From NCBI RefSeq assembly GCF_026625565.1, contig NZ_CP112998.1, positions 5,730,001-5,794,000 on the forward strand: a stretch of DNA of 64,000 nt, given 5' to 3'. Position 1 is the first letter of the stretch; the number at the start of each line of letters is the position of its first letter. This document shows, piece after piece, positions 51,496 through 58,726 of this stretch. The notes under the pieces were generated by a model. That model saw nothing but the letters and a program-made list of their open reading frames with translations. It was not told the DNA's origin and searched no databases. Source of the DNA: Dyadobacter pollutisoli. GTDB taxonomy: Bacteria > Bacteroidota > Bacteroidia > Cytophagales > Spirosomataceae. The position numbers and the translations under genes are program-made.

Positions 51496-52689
51496 GTGAA
51501 AAAACATATAGACAAACTTCATAAAATAGCTCACCAAAGATCCAGAAAGATCATTGGGCTAATGTCGGGCACATCGCTGGACGGGCTGGACATAGCGGTC
51601 TGTAATGTCGAAGGAAGCGGAACTGATACAGCATTGACCCTCGAAAAATTCACGACGGTACCTTACGATGAGGATTTCAGGAATGAAATCAGGAAGGTTT
51701 TTGCCAAAAGAGAGATCGACTTTCAGCAGCTTTGCCTCCTAAACCCATACATTGGCATACGTCATGGCCAAATGATACTTGATTGTCTGGAAAACTGGAA
51801 CATTCCGATGACGAACATTGACCTGATCGCCAGTCACGGGCAGACTGTTTTTCATGCCCCCAAAAAGCAGCACAAACTCACCGGCTTTCCCAACGCGACC
51901 CTGCAAATTGGTGACGGAGACCACATTGCAGTCAAAACGAACATTATCACCCTCAGTGATTTTCGCCAGAAACACATTGCTGCCGGCGGAGAAGGCGCTC
52001 CTTTGGCGGTGTATGGCGACTATTTTTTATTTTCCAAAAAAGGAGAAAACAGGATCCTGCTGAATATGGGCGGGATCGCAAACTTTACATTTCTTCCTGC
52101 AAACCAAGATGCCGAAGTTGTTTTTACGACTGACACGGGCCCTGGAAATACATTGCTGGATGCCTATACTCGTCGTTTTTTTCACAAACCATATGATAAA
52201 GACGGTGAAATTGCCGCCAGTGGCAAAGTAAATGCCGTTTTATTGGAAGAACTTAAATCACTGTCCTTTTTCAAATTGCCATATCCGAAAACCACCGGCC
52301 CGGAGGTCTTTAATTTCAACTACGTCGAATCCGCAATTCAAAAATCAAAATTAACTTCACTTACCCGGCAGGACATCATCGCTACGCTGACCGCATTAAG
52401 CGCGGACACGATTTCGGATGCGATTCGGAATGTGATGGATACCGGTGAAGCATTTACGATTTACGCCAGCGGTGGGGGCGCACACAATGCAGTTTTGATG
52501 GCTCGCATTCGCGAAAATCTGAGTGCTACCGTGAAATTGATCGATGAGTTGGGCATTTCAGGGGATGCAAAAGAGGCGGTACTATTTGCAGTTTTAGCAA
52601 ATGAAGCGATTGCGGGGACGGACTCTTTTTTTGGCGAAAAAGATGGCGTTCCGGGCGTTAGTATGGGGAAAATCTCGTTTCCGGGTTGA
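51496..52689 (+). CDS. anmK: Anhydro-N-acetylmuramic acid kinase
   Basis: A 397-aa sugar kinase that opens and phosphorylates 1,6-anhydro-MurNAc from recycled peptidoglycan. Motifs: IGLMSGTSLDGLDIAV (ATP), IASHGQTVFH, AAGGEGAPLAVYGDYFLF, LLNMGGIANFTF and TDTGPGNTLLDAYT. GTG at 51496 is the start; no in-frame ATG gives a complete N-terminus. It pairs functionally with the amidase in this window. Confidence 0.95.
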   Translation: MKKHIDKLHKIAHQRSRKIIGLMSGTSLDGLDIAVCNVEGSGTDTALTLEKFTTVPYDEDFRNEIRKVFAKREIDFQQLCLLNPYIGIRHGQMILDCLENWNIPMTNIDLIASHGQTVFHAPKKQHKLTGFPNATLQIGDGDHIAVKTNIITLSDFRQKHIAAGGEGAPLAVYGDYFLFSKKGENRILLNMGGIANFTFLPANQDAEVVFTTDTGPGNTLLDAYTRRFFHKPYDKDGEIAASGKVNAVLLEELKSLSFFKLPYPKTTGPEVFNFNYVESAIQKSKLTSLTRQDIIATLTALSADTISDAIRNVMDTGEAFTIYASGGGAHNAVLMARIRENLSATVKLIDELGISGDAKEAVLFAVLANEAIAGTDSFFGEKDGVPGVSMGKISFPG

Positions 52690-52696
52690 AGCAACG

Positions 52697-52729
52697 AGAC
52701 TTGCCAAGTCTCCAAGACTTGGTAAGTCT
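52697..52729. repeat. 15-bp-stem hairpin after anmK
   Basis: Arms AGACTTGCCAAGTCT (52697-52711) and AGACTTGGTAAGTCT (52715-52729) pair with one G-T wobble and a 3-base loop. No T-run follows. It may be a dispersed repeat or a weak terminator between anmK and lhgO. Confidence 0.75.
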
Positions 52730-52771
52730 TATTTCCAACAACCCCAACGATAAAAAATAATCAAGAATAAC

Positions 52772-53971
52772 ATGTACGACATTACCATCATCGGTGGAGG
52801 CATTGTAGGCCTTGCCACGGCGCTTCGGATCAAAGAACAAAAGCCTTCTCTGAAAATCCTGCTGCTTGAAAAAGAAAACGAAGTAGCCAAACACCAAACA
52901 GGCCACAACAGCGGCGTAATCCATTCCGGGCTGTACTATAAACCTGGCAGTTTGAAAGCAACCAACTGCATCCGCGGCTACCAGATGCTACTGGACTTCT
53001 GCCAGCGTGAAAATGTTCCTTACGATCTCTGTGGTAAAATAGTAGTCGCTACCACCGAAGAACAAAAACCATTGCTCGCTAACCTTTACCAGAGAGGTTT
53101 GCAAAACGGCTTAACCCAAAACCGAATGATCTCGGCAGCTGAAATTCGCGAAATAGAACCGCATGTAAAAGGTTTGGAAGGAATTTGGGTACCCTATACC
53201 GGCATTATTGATTACAAAGCAGTCTCAGAGAAATATGCGGAATGCATTCAAAAATTGGGTGGAGAGATCCGTTTTGGAGAAAAAATTATTGACATTAAAA
53301 ATCGCAACACACATTCAGAAGTGGTTTCAGCTACGGGTAAATTATTCGAAACTCGCCTGGTTGTAAACTGCGCCGGTCTTTATTCCGACAAAGTAGCTCA
53401 ATTGACACAGCCGGAGGACATCAAAGTCAGGATAATTCCTTTCCGCGGAGAATATTACAAGATCAAACCTGAAAAGCATCATTTGGTCAAAAACCTGATA
53501 TATCCGGTTCCCGATCCCAATTTCCCTTTCCTAGGTGTCCATTTCACTAGGATGATCGAAGGCGGTGTTGAAGCGGGACCTAATGCTGTTTTTGCGTTTC
53601 GTCGTGAAGGTTACAACAAGCTGGACATTAATGTGCCGGAACTGATGGAATCGCTGGCCTGGCCGGGATTCCGGAAGGTTGCTGTCAAATACTGGAAAAC
53701 AGGTATGGGCGAATATTACCGCTCATTCTCCAAAGCCGCATTTACCAAAGCACTACAGGGCCTTATCCCCGAAATTCAAAGCGACGACCTCATCCCCGGC
53801 GGCTCAGGCGTACGCGCACAGGCATGCGACTATGACGGCGGCTTGCTGGATGATTTTTCGATCATTGAAAACAAAAGCGCCATCAACGTCTGCAATGCAC
53901 CGTCGCCTGCTGCCACATCTTCACTTTCCATCGGACAAACTGTTTCGGAGCGGGTTTTGGCAAGGATTTGA
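52772..53971 (+). CDS. lhgO: L-2-hydroxyglutarate oxidase
   Basis: A 399-aa FAD enzyme of the DAO family that oxidises L-2-hydroxyglutarate to 2-oxoglutarate. Features: FAD-binding ITIIGGGIVGLATALRI at residues 4-20, the LhgO signature HQTGHNSGVIHSGLYYKPGS, VNCAGLYSDKVAQL, PYTGIIDYKAV and FPFLGVHFTRMIEGGVEAGPN. It immediately precedes the duplicated cassette. Confidence 0.92.
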   Translation: MYDITIIGGGIVGLATALRIKEQKPSLKILLLEKENEVAKHQTGHNSGVIHSGLYYKPGSLKATNCIRGYQMLLDFCQRENVPYDLCGKIVVATTEEQKPLLANLYQRGLQNGLTQNRMISAAEIREIEPHVKGLEGIWVPYTGIIDYKAVSEKYAECIQKLGGEIRFGEKIIDIKNRNTHSEVVSATGKLFETRLVVNCAGLYSDKVAQLTQPEDIKVRIIPFRGEYYKIKPEKHHLVKNLIYPVPDPNFPFLGVHFTRMIEGGVEAGPNAVFAFRREGYNKLDINVPELMESLAWPGFRKVAVKYWKTGMGEYYRSFSKAAFTKALQGLIPEIQSDDLIPGGSGVRAQACDYDGGLLDDFSIIENKSAINVCNAPSPAATSSLSIGQTVSERVLARI

Positions 53972-54099
53972 TATAAAATTTGGTAAACCTTTAAAAAATA
54001 GATTTTTCTCCCTACTTTTATTAACGCTGATAAGCTCCTTGAAAAGACTTGTCGCCAATTACTACGTTCAAATAAGTTAAAATCGAAACCTAAAAAACC

Positions 54100-54282
54100 A
54101 TGAATAAAACGGCAAAAGCACCAGTGGCAGAAGCTGCTAATGGTGCAAAAAGAGTGGATCGATTGGCTCGCTTAATTGAAAAAGTAAGAGCGGACAAGGA
54201 ATCTGTTGATTTATATTACAACGGAAAAATAACCAGGGAGGAACTATATGCCAGAGGAGTTAGGTTCGCCAGAACCGTATGA
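54100..54282 (+). CDS. Cassette gene 1, copy A (60 aa)
   Basis: A 60-aa protein rich in Ala/Arg/Lys: VDRLARLIEKVRADKESVD and ITREELYARGVRFARTV. It has helical character and no recognised family. Its 3' end overlaps gene 2 by 35 bp, and its coding sequence contains the GGGAGG that serves as gene 2 SD, so the two are coupled. The copy-B product has eight substitutions (52/60 identical). Confidence 0.7.
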   Translation: MNKTAKAPVAEAANGAKRVDRLARLIEKVRADKESVDLYYNGKITREELYARGVRFARTV

Positions 54283-54820
54283 ATACACGATTAGATCTAA
54301 AAAGGGCGAAGAACAATACTCTTTCGAAACCGCGTCGGGCACTCCTTATATCTGCTACTTTCTGAATATTCCTGGTTTTTTCGATGATTACCCATCAATG
54401 GAAGTTGATGTAGTAACCTTCGGGCTTTCGCTGCTCAGAGAATCTAAAAATTTCTTTGTGGAAAAGCATGATCCACGAATAAAAGCGACTGTCTTTTCTA
54501 TTTTGCTGAGCGCTATCGAGGTTTATCCGGAAAGACCTATGCTTGTGATGTATGACACACAGGATGGCAGGCAGAGAAGCAGAAAAATCACATTTGCTCG
54601 ATGGTATAACGAGTGCTGCAAGCTAGTGAGCAAGAAAGTTACAAGAATCACCATTAGCGGAGCAAGTATGTCGAGTGCTGACAGGTTCGATATGATGATG
54701 CTCGTACCCAACACCTGCTCTGAACTCGAACAAATAAAAATTACTGCTATGGAAATTAAAGACGACTTGATTTCAAAGGGGTACCCGCCTTCTCTTGAAT
54801 GTCGGATTGAGTGCAAATAA
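54248..54820 (+). CDS. Cassette gene 2, copy A (DUF6169-like, 190 aa)
   Basis: A 190-aa cytoplasmic protein. The pattern GTPYICYFLNIPGFFDDYP, DPRIKATVFSILLSAI and MYDTQDGRQRSRKITFARWY resembles DUF6169, a Bacteroidota family without known function; the match is from memory of the family pattern. Acidic and Tyr/Phe-rich N-half, helical C-half (SELEQIKITAMEIKDDLIS). The GGGAGG at 54235-54240 is a clear SD. The copy-B allele is broken. Confidence 0.7.
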   Translation: MPEELGSPEPYEYTIRSKKGEEQYSFETASGTPYICYFLNIPGFFDDYPSMEVDVVTFGLSLLRESKNFFVEKHDPRIKATVFSILLSAIEVYPERPMLVMYDTQDGRQRSRKITFARWYNECCKLVSKKVTRITISGASMSSADRFDMMMLVPNTCSELEQIKITAMEIKDDLISKGYPPSLECRIECK

Positions 54821-54834
54821 ATATTCAAGTTAAA

Positions 54835-54868
54835 TTTGTGGAGTTTTACATAAAACTCTTTACATTTG
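54835..54868 (+). promoter_or_regulatory. Promoter with palindromic operator for gene 3, copy A
   Basis: TTTG at 54835-54838, 22-bp spacer, TACATTTG at 54861-54868; the ATG at 54873 follows after four bases, so the mRNA is probably leaderless. Within the spacer GAGTTTTACATAAAACTC at 54841-54858 is a perfect 18-bp palindrome, an ideal repressor site. TTTACATAAAACTC recurs (one change) downstream of the gene. Confidence 0.7.
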
Positions 54869-54872
54869 AGAA

Positions 54873-55082
54873 ATGAAAACGTTCAGCTCGATAGAAGAGG
54901 CATTTGATTGGTGGGTGAAGAATTTATATCCTACATTGACCCCGGAAATGAAGAAAGGAAAGGCGGTTCAGGCGATGCAAGATTACATATATGAGCGAGG
55001 TATTTCGGAAAAAAGAATGAAGGAAATACTAGTGGAATATGGGCATTTTGAAATAGAAACCATAGTAAGATATAAGCCTTAA
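54873..55082 (+). CDS. Cassette gene 3, copy A (69 aa, possible regulator)
   Basis: A 69-aa protein with IEEAFDWWVKNLYP at the start and KKGKAVQAMQDY then ERGISEKRMKEILVEYG, a pattern compatible with a small helical (HTH-like) DNA-binding fold but not diagnostic. Inverted repeats stand on both sides of the gene. By hand count it shares 37/69 residues with the copy-B product, while its flanking genes are 87-94% identical. I infer an autoregulator; no family recognised. Confidence 0.65.
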   Translation: MKTFSSIEEAFDWWVKNLYPTLTPEMKKGKAVQAMQDYIYERGISEKRMKEILVEYGHFEIETIVRYKP

Positions 55083-55103
55083 ATGGCTTTTTATTTGACC
55101 TAA

Positions 55104-55125
55104 ATTTACGTAAAACTCCGTAAAT
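55104..55125. promoter_or_regulatory. Inverted repeat between gene 3 and gene 4, copy A
   Basis: Arms ATTTACG and CGTAAAT with an 8-base spacer TAAAACTC. It repeats the TTTACnTAAAACTC motif from upstream of gene 3. A TTTG at 55094-55097 lies just upstream, so the repeat could cover a gene 4 promoter with a weak -7 box. Confidence 0.6.
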
Positions 55126-55214
55126 TATACAAAGAAAAAACCCGGATGCTTCGGTCGCCAAACTTGATCACCCGGGCCAGTTTAATCAATCAACAATCAA
55201 ACTTTCGCAAATGT

Positions 55215-55493
55215 ATGAACACACTTCAAAATTCAACAAACCAACTAGCTAACGCTATGAAAACAGATTTATCGCAAAGCGAACAACTGCTGCTACGCGA
55301 TGTTCGCAACTTTTTCCTTACTGACACCTGCGCAGAAATCGTAGGGTCAATGAATGCAATGGTCGAATCGCTTCTTTTCAGTGCAGACCTGGAAAATGTT
55401 ACGCCTACGATGAAAGGTGACATTGTGAACCAGCTCAGGGTAGTGACATTTCTTTCAAAACTAAATGAAAACTGCGACCGCGGTCGGGCTTAG
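55215..55493 (+). CDS. Cassette gene 4, copy A (92 aa)
   Basis: From the ATG at 55215 the product starts MNTLQNSTNQLANAMKTDLS and includes EQLLLRDVRNFFLTDTCAE and DLENVTPTMKGDIVNQLRVV. An earlier ATG at 55146 is open here, but in copy B the same frame has a stop before the shared start, so 55215 is right. No family recognised; acidic, mostly helical, soluble. Confidence 0.7.
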   Translation: MNTLQNSTNQLANAMKTDLSQSEQLLLRDVRNFFLTDTCAEIVGSMNAMVESLLFSADLENVTPTMKGDIVNQLRVVTFLSKLNENCDRGRA

Positions 55494-55629
55494 GCATCTA
55501 ATCAGGGGTTTTGGCAAAACTTTAAAAATAGATTTTTCTCCCTACTTTTATTAACGCTGATAAGCTCCTTGAAAAGACTTGTCGCCGATTACTACGTTCA
55601 AAAAAGTTAAAAATCGAAACCAAAAAACC

Positions 55630-55812
55630 ATGAACAACACGGCAAACGCACCAGTGGCAGAAGCTGCTAATGGTGTAAAAAGAGTGGATCGATTGGCTCG
55701 CTTGATTGAAAAAGTAATGGCGGACAAGGAATCTGTTGAATTGTATTACAACGGAGAAATAACCAGGGAGGAATCACATGCCAGAGGAGTTAGGTTCGCC
55801 AGAACCGTATGA
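55630..55812 (+). CDS. Cassette gene 1, copy B (60 aa)
   Basis: Starts at the ATG at 55630 (MNNTANAPVAEAANG), matching copy A; an open extension upstream has no counterpart there. It keeps frame and length with eight substitutions, so it is probably still functional although gene 2 behind it is broken. Confidence 0.68.
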   Translation: MNNTANAPVAEAANGVKRVDRLARLIEKVMADKESVELYYNGEITREESHARGVRFARTV

Positions 55813-56184
55813 ATACACGATTAGATCTAAAAAGGGCGAATAACAATACTCTTTCAAAATCGCGTCGGGCACTCCTTATATCTGCTACTTTCTGAATATT
55901 CCTGGCTTTTTCGATGATTACCCATCAATGGAAGTTGATGTAGTAACCTTCGGACTTTCGCTGCTAAGAGAATCCAAAAATTTCTTTGTGGAAAAGCATG
56001 ATCCACGAATAAAGGCGATAGCGGAGTAGGTATGTCGAGTGCTGACAGATTCGATATGATGATCCTCGTACCCAACACCTGCTCTAAACTTGAACAAATA
56101 AAAATCACCGCGTTTGAAATTAGGGACGACTTGATATCAAAAGGTTACCCGCCTTCTCTTGAATGTCGAATAGAATGCAAATAA
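55778..56184 (+). pseudogene. Cassette gene 2, copy B, degraded
   Basis: Compared with copy A: a GAA-to-TAA change (in AAGGGCGAATAAC) gives a stop near codon 22, and about 166 bp equal to 54489-54654 of copy A are deleted, a frameshift. Both ends of the gene, including the start MPEELGSPEPYEYT and the end SLECRIECK, are preserved. Loss appears recent. Confidence 0.9.
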
Positions 56185-56206
56185 TTTTAAAAAAATCCAT
56201 TCCAGA

Positions 56207-56239
56207 TTTGTCGGAATTTCGGACTAATTAGTAACTTTG
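56207..56239 (+). promoter_or_regulatory. Promoter/operator of gene 3, copy B
   Basis: TTTG at 56207-56210, 21-bp spacer, TAACTTTG at 56232-56239, then ATG at 56244: the same leaderless geometry as copy A. The spacer holds an imperfect inverted repeat (minus strand TTAGTC-N9-GACAAA) with half-sites like those of the downstream repeat, and differs completely from the copy A palindrome. Confidence 0.6.
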
Positions 56240-56243
56240 ATCA

Positions 56244-56456
56244 ATGAAAAAGTTTGCTTCTGTTGCAGAAGCCTTTGAATGGTGGTGTAAGAGCATTTAT
56301 CCAAATCTTGCACCTGATATCAAGAAAGGAAAGTTCACAAGTGCCTGGAAAGATTTCACTTATCAACAAGGGATTTCTGAGAAAAGAATGAGGGAGATAT
56401 TAACAGAATTTGGTAATGTAGATGTTCAGACGATAGTCACTTTTACGCCAAAATAA
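56244..56456 (+). CDS. Cassette gene 3, copy B (70 aa, diverged)
   Basis: Paralogue of the copy A gene (about 54% identical by hand). Conserved blocks are AFEWWCKSIYP, KKGK and GISEKRMREILTEFG; the middle and tail differ. Intact, with its own promoter and repeats. Same caution on function as for copy A. Confidence 0.65.
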   Translation: MKKFASVAEAFEWWCKSIYPNLAPDIKKGKFTSAWKDFTYQQGISEKRMREILTEFGNVDVQTIVTFTPK

Positions 56457-56472
56457 ATTTTTTTACCCAAAA

Positions 56473-56493
56473 TTAGTCGGAAAACTCGACTAA
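56473..56493. promoter_or_regulatory. Inverted repeat between gene 3 and gene 4, copy B
   Basis: Arms TTAGTCG and CGACTAA with a 7-base spacer: the same position and geometry as copy A 55104-55125, but a different sequence. Confidence 0.6.
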
Positions 56494-56581
56494 ACACAAA
56501 GAAAAAACCCGGATGCTTCGGTCTCCAAACTTCATCACCCGGGCCAGTTTAATCCATTAACAATCAAATTTTCGTAAATGT

Positions 56582-56839
56582 ATGAACACACTTCAAAATT
56601 CAAGAAACCAACTAGCTAACGGTATGAAAACAGATTTATCGCAAAGCGAACAACTGCTGCTACGCGATGTTCGTGACTTTTTCCTTACTGACACCTGCGC
56701 AGAAATCGTAGGGTCAATGAATGCAATGGTCGATTCGTTTCTTTTCAGTGCAGACCTGGAAAATGTTACGCCTACGATGAAAGGTGACATTGTGAACCAG
56801 CTCAGGGTAGTGACAAACTGCGACCGCGGTCGGGCTTAG
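56582..56839 (+). CDS. Cassette gene 4, copy B (85 aa)
   Basis: Starts MNTLQNSRNQLANGMKT and matches copy A at 80 of 85 aligned residues. A 21-bp in-frame deletion removes FLSKLNE before the C-terminal NCDRGRA. Otherwise intact. Confidence 0.68.
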   Translation: MNTLQNSRNQLANGMKTDLSQSEQLLLRDVRDFFLTDTCAEIVGSMNAMVDSFLFSADLENVTPTMKGDIVNQLRVVTNCDRGRA

Positions 56840-56895
56840 GCATCTAGCCTGATACAGCACACCAAACTCATAATAACCAGCACCTGCAAAAACAA

Positions 56896-56932
56896 AAAGT
56901 CCCTGACTTCGGTAATCGAAATCAGGGACTTT
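56896..56932. terminator. Hairpin terminator between cassette and APC permease
   Basis: Arms AAAGTCCCTGA (56896-56906) and TCAGGGACTTT (56922-56932) are perfect; A-rich on the left gives a T-run on the minus strand. It closes the permease gene and probably also copy B. Confidence 0.85.
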
Positions 56933-56950
56933 GATATTTAGAAAGTCAAC

Positions 56951-58597
56951 CTACTTTTTGGCTGCCGCCAATCCGAAGGTGATCAGATGGACGAATGCAA
57001 AAATGAGGGAGAAATAGTAAATTCCTAAATCTGCGCCGTCGGTTTGTACATGGTGCGCGTATGCAATGATCCCCAACATTACCGCAAGCGCCAGCCCAAC
57101 CCAAGCAACTACTTTGCTGCCTTTTTTAATTGATTCGGGAAGCCTGTCGGACAGGAAGCTGTTCTTGATACCATAATAGAGATACACATCAAATCCGATG
57201 ATCATCCATACAAACAAACGGATCCAGGTATCGAGCGGCAGGAATGCCATCATGAAGAAACAAGTGAAAACACCCAATATCGGCACTAATGGAACGAGGG
57301 GTGTTTTGAACGCGCGCGGCACATCTGGCATTTGCTTACGCATCACCATTACGCCAATACAAACCAGGATAAAGGCGAACAATGTCCCGATACTCGTCAT
57401 TTCGCCAACCACGCGGGCAGGAACAAACGCAGCAAAAAGGCTCACGAAAATGAGGAACATCGTGTTGCTCTTCACCGGAGTCTGATACTTCGGGTGAACG
57501 CTTGAGAATACACGTGGAAGCAATCCATCTTTACTCATACTGAAAAACACGCGGCTTTGGCCAAGTAACATCACCAGGATTACGGAAGAATAGCCTCCCA
57601 AAATCGCGACGATGATCGCGCGGTTCAGCCAGGGATAATCGGCGTGTATAACTCCGCTCGCATCAGGTGTGCCCATTGCTTCGATAGCCACAGCTACCGG
57701 CGCAATTCCGTCCTGTCCTTTGAAAGAAGTGTAAGGCGTTACCCCAGTCATTACGTGGGCAAAAAGAATATAAAGCACCGTACAGATCAACAGCGAACCC
57801 AAAATACCTATTGGCATGTCTTTCTTCGGGTTTTTCGCCTCTTGCGCGGCCGTACTCACCGCGTCAAAACCAATATAGGCAAAGAATACAATGGCCGCCG
57901 CCCGGACTATACCGCTGAAACCATATTCTCCGAAGTTACCCGTATTTTCAGGAATGTAGGGTACGTAGTTGCTTTCATTGATATACTTCCAACCCAAAAC
58001 GATAAAAATAATCACAACAACTACCTTCAAACCTACGATCACTGCATTTACTTTGGCGCTCTCTTCCGTGCCTTTCATCAAAAGCAAACTCATCAGGATC
58101 ACAATGAAAATCGCAGGAAGGTTGATCACACCGCCGTCAAACGGGCCGACCGTCAATGCTGCGGGGAGATGCACATCAAACCCTTCACAAAACTTGACTA
58201 AATACCGACTCCAGCTGATACTTACGGTGGCAGCACCAACGGCGTATTCCAGTACAAGGTCCCAGCCGATGATCCAGGCGATGAACTCGCCCATAGTAGC
58301 ATAAGAATAAGTATAAGCGCTCCCGGCAACCGGGATCATGGATGCAAACTCAGCGTAACACAGCCCTGCAAAGCCGCAGCCCAACGCAGCTACAATAAAG
58401 GAAATAGTAATTGCCGGACCCGCCTGATTGGCAGCCGCCCCGCCTGTTATGGAAAATAATCCGGCCCCGATGATCGCCCCGATACCCAGAGCAACCAGAC
58501 TGCCCGACCCCAGCGTACGTTTTAACTGATTACCCTCACCGGAGGACTCTTGCATTAATTTATCAAGAGGTTTTTTTACCCATAATTGACTTGCCAT
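56951..58597 (-). CDS. APC-family amino acid permease (CAT-like)
   Basis: A 548-aa membrane protein with at least 12 helices. The first helix carries GIGAIIGAGLFSITGG and the family's IPVAGSAYTYSYATMGEFIAW follows; later, FFAYIGFDAVSTAAQEAKNPKKDMP is the typical APC cationic-amino-acid transporter signature. It likely imports or exchanges amino acids by proton symport; substrate not determinable. Monocistronic, with its own terminator. Confidence 0.9.
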   Translation of the reverse strand: MASQLWVKKPLDKLMQESSGEGNQLKRTLGSGSLVALGIGAIIGAGLFSITGGAAANQAGPAITISFIVAALGCGFAGLCYAEFASMIPVAGSAYTYSYATMGEFIAWIIGWDLVLEYAVGAATVSISWSRYLVKFCEGFDVHLPAALTVGPFDGGVINLPAIFIVILMSLLLMKGTEESAKVNAVIVGLKVVVVIIFIVLGWKYINESNYVPYIPENTGNFGEYGFSGIVRAAAIVFFAYIGFDAVSTAAQEAKNPKKDMPIGILGSLLICTVLYILFAHVMTGVTPYTSFKGQDGIAPVAVAIEAMGTPDASGVIHADYPWLNRAIIVAILGGYSSVILVMLLGQSRVFFSMSKDGLLPRVFSSVHPKYQTPVKSNTMFLIFVSLFAAFVPARVVGEMTSIGTLFAFILVCIGVMVMRKQMPDVPRAFKTPLVPLVPILGVFTCFFMMAFLPLDTWIRLFVWMIIGFDVYLYYGIKNSFLSDRLPESIKKGSKVVAWVGLALAVMLGIIAYAHHVQTDGADLGIYYFSLIFAFVHLITFGLAAAKK

Positions 58598-58680
58598 AAA
58601 TACTGAGTTGGTGTTATGAGGATTTTGAAAGACCTATAAAACTAAGGGAAAAATTTGCCAAATACCTATGTATACAAAAC

Positions 58681-58715
58681 AAAAAAGGGGAAAGTATAAA
58701 ACTAACCCCTTTTTT
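58681..58715 (-). terminator. Terminator of secDF
   Basis: AAAAAAGGGG (58681-58690) and CCCCTTTTTT (58706-58715) form a stem with a 15-base loop, 12 bp after the secDF stop. Confidence 0.85.
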
Positions 58716-58726
58716 GTTCTTCAAAA

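Larger units (their letters stand above)
53980..55500 (+). repeat. Tandem duplication, copy A of four-gene cassette
   Basis: From about 53980 to 55500 the sequence is repeated in direct order at about 55510-56846. The shared leader (AGATTTTTCTCCCTACTTTT) and the shared end (TTAGGCATCTA at 55500 and 56846) mark the limits. Copy A keeps all four genes intact. The junction lies at 55500/55501. Confidence 0.9.
55510..56846 (+). repeat. Tandem duplication, copy B of four-gene cassette
   Basis: Direct repeat of 53980-55500, shortened by a 166-bp deletion within gene 2 and a 21-bp in-frame deletion near the end of gene 4. The segment from the gene 2 stop to just before the shared ACAAAGAAAAAACCCGG (about 56185-56500) is not alignable with confidence except at protein level. 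Confidence 0.9.

Noticed and set aside
53950..53982. Duplication starting within the lhgO 3' end
   Set aside because: GGGTTTTGGCAA at 53952 resembles the copy B start, but the simpler alignment pairs copy B with TTTGGTAAAC at about 53979, so I placed the limit there.
54523..54828. 101-codon minus-strand frame
   Set aside because: It lies antisense to cassette gene 2, which has a good SD and fits a known family pattern.
55146..55214. Upstream start for cassette gene 4 (adding 23 residues)
   Set aside because: The equivalent frame in copy B has a stop before the shared ATG.
55226..56790. 65-codon minus-strand frames preserved in both cassette copies (55226-55423 and 56593-56790)
   Set aside because: They are antisense to gene 4; conservation is explained by 94% identity of the sense gene.
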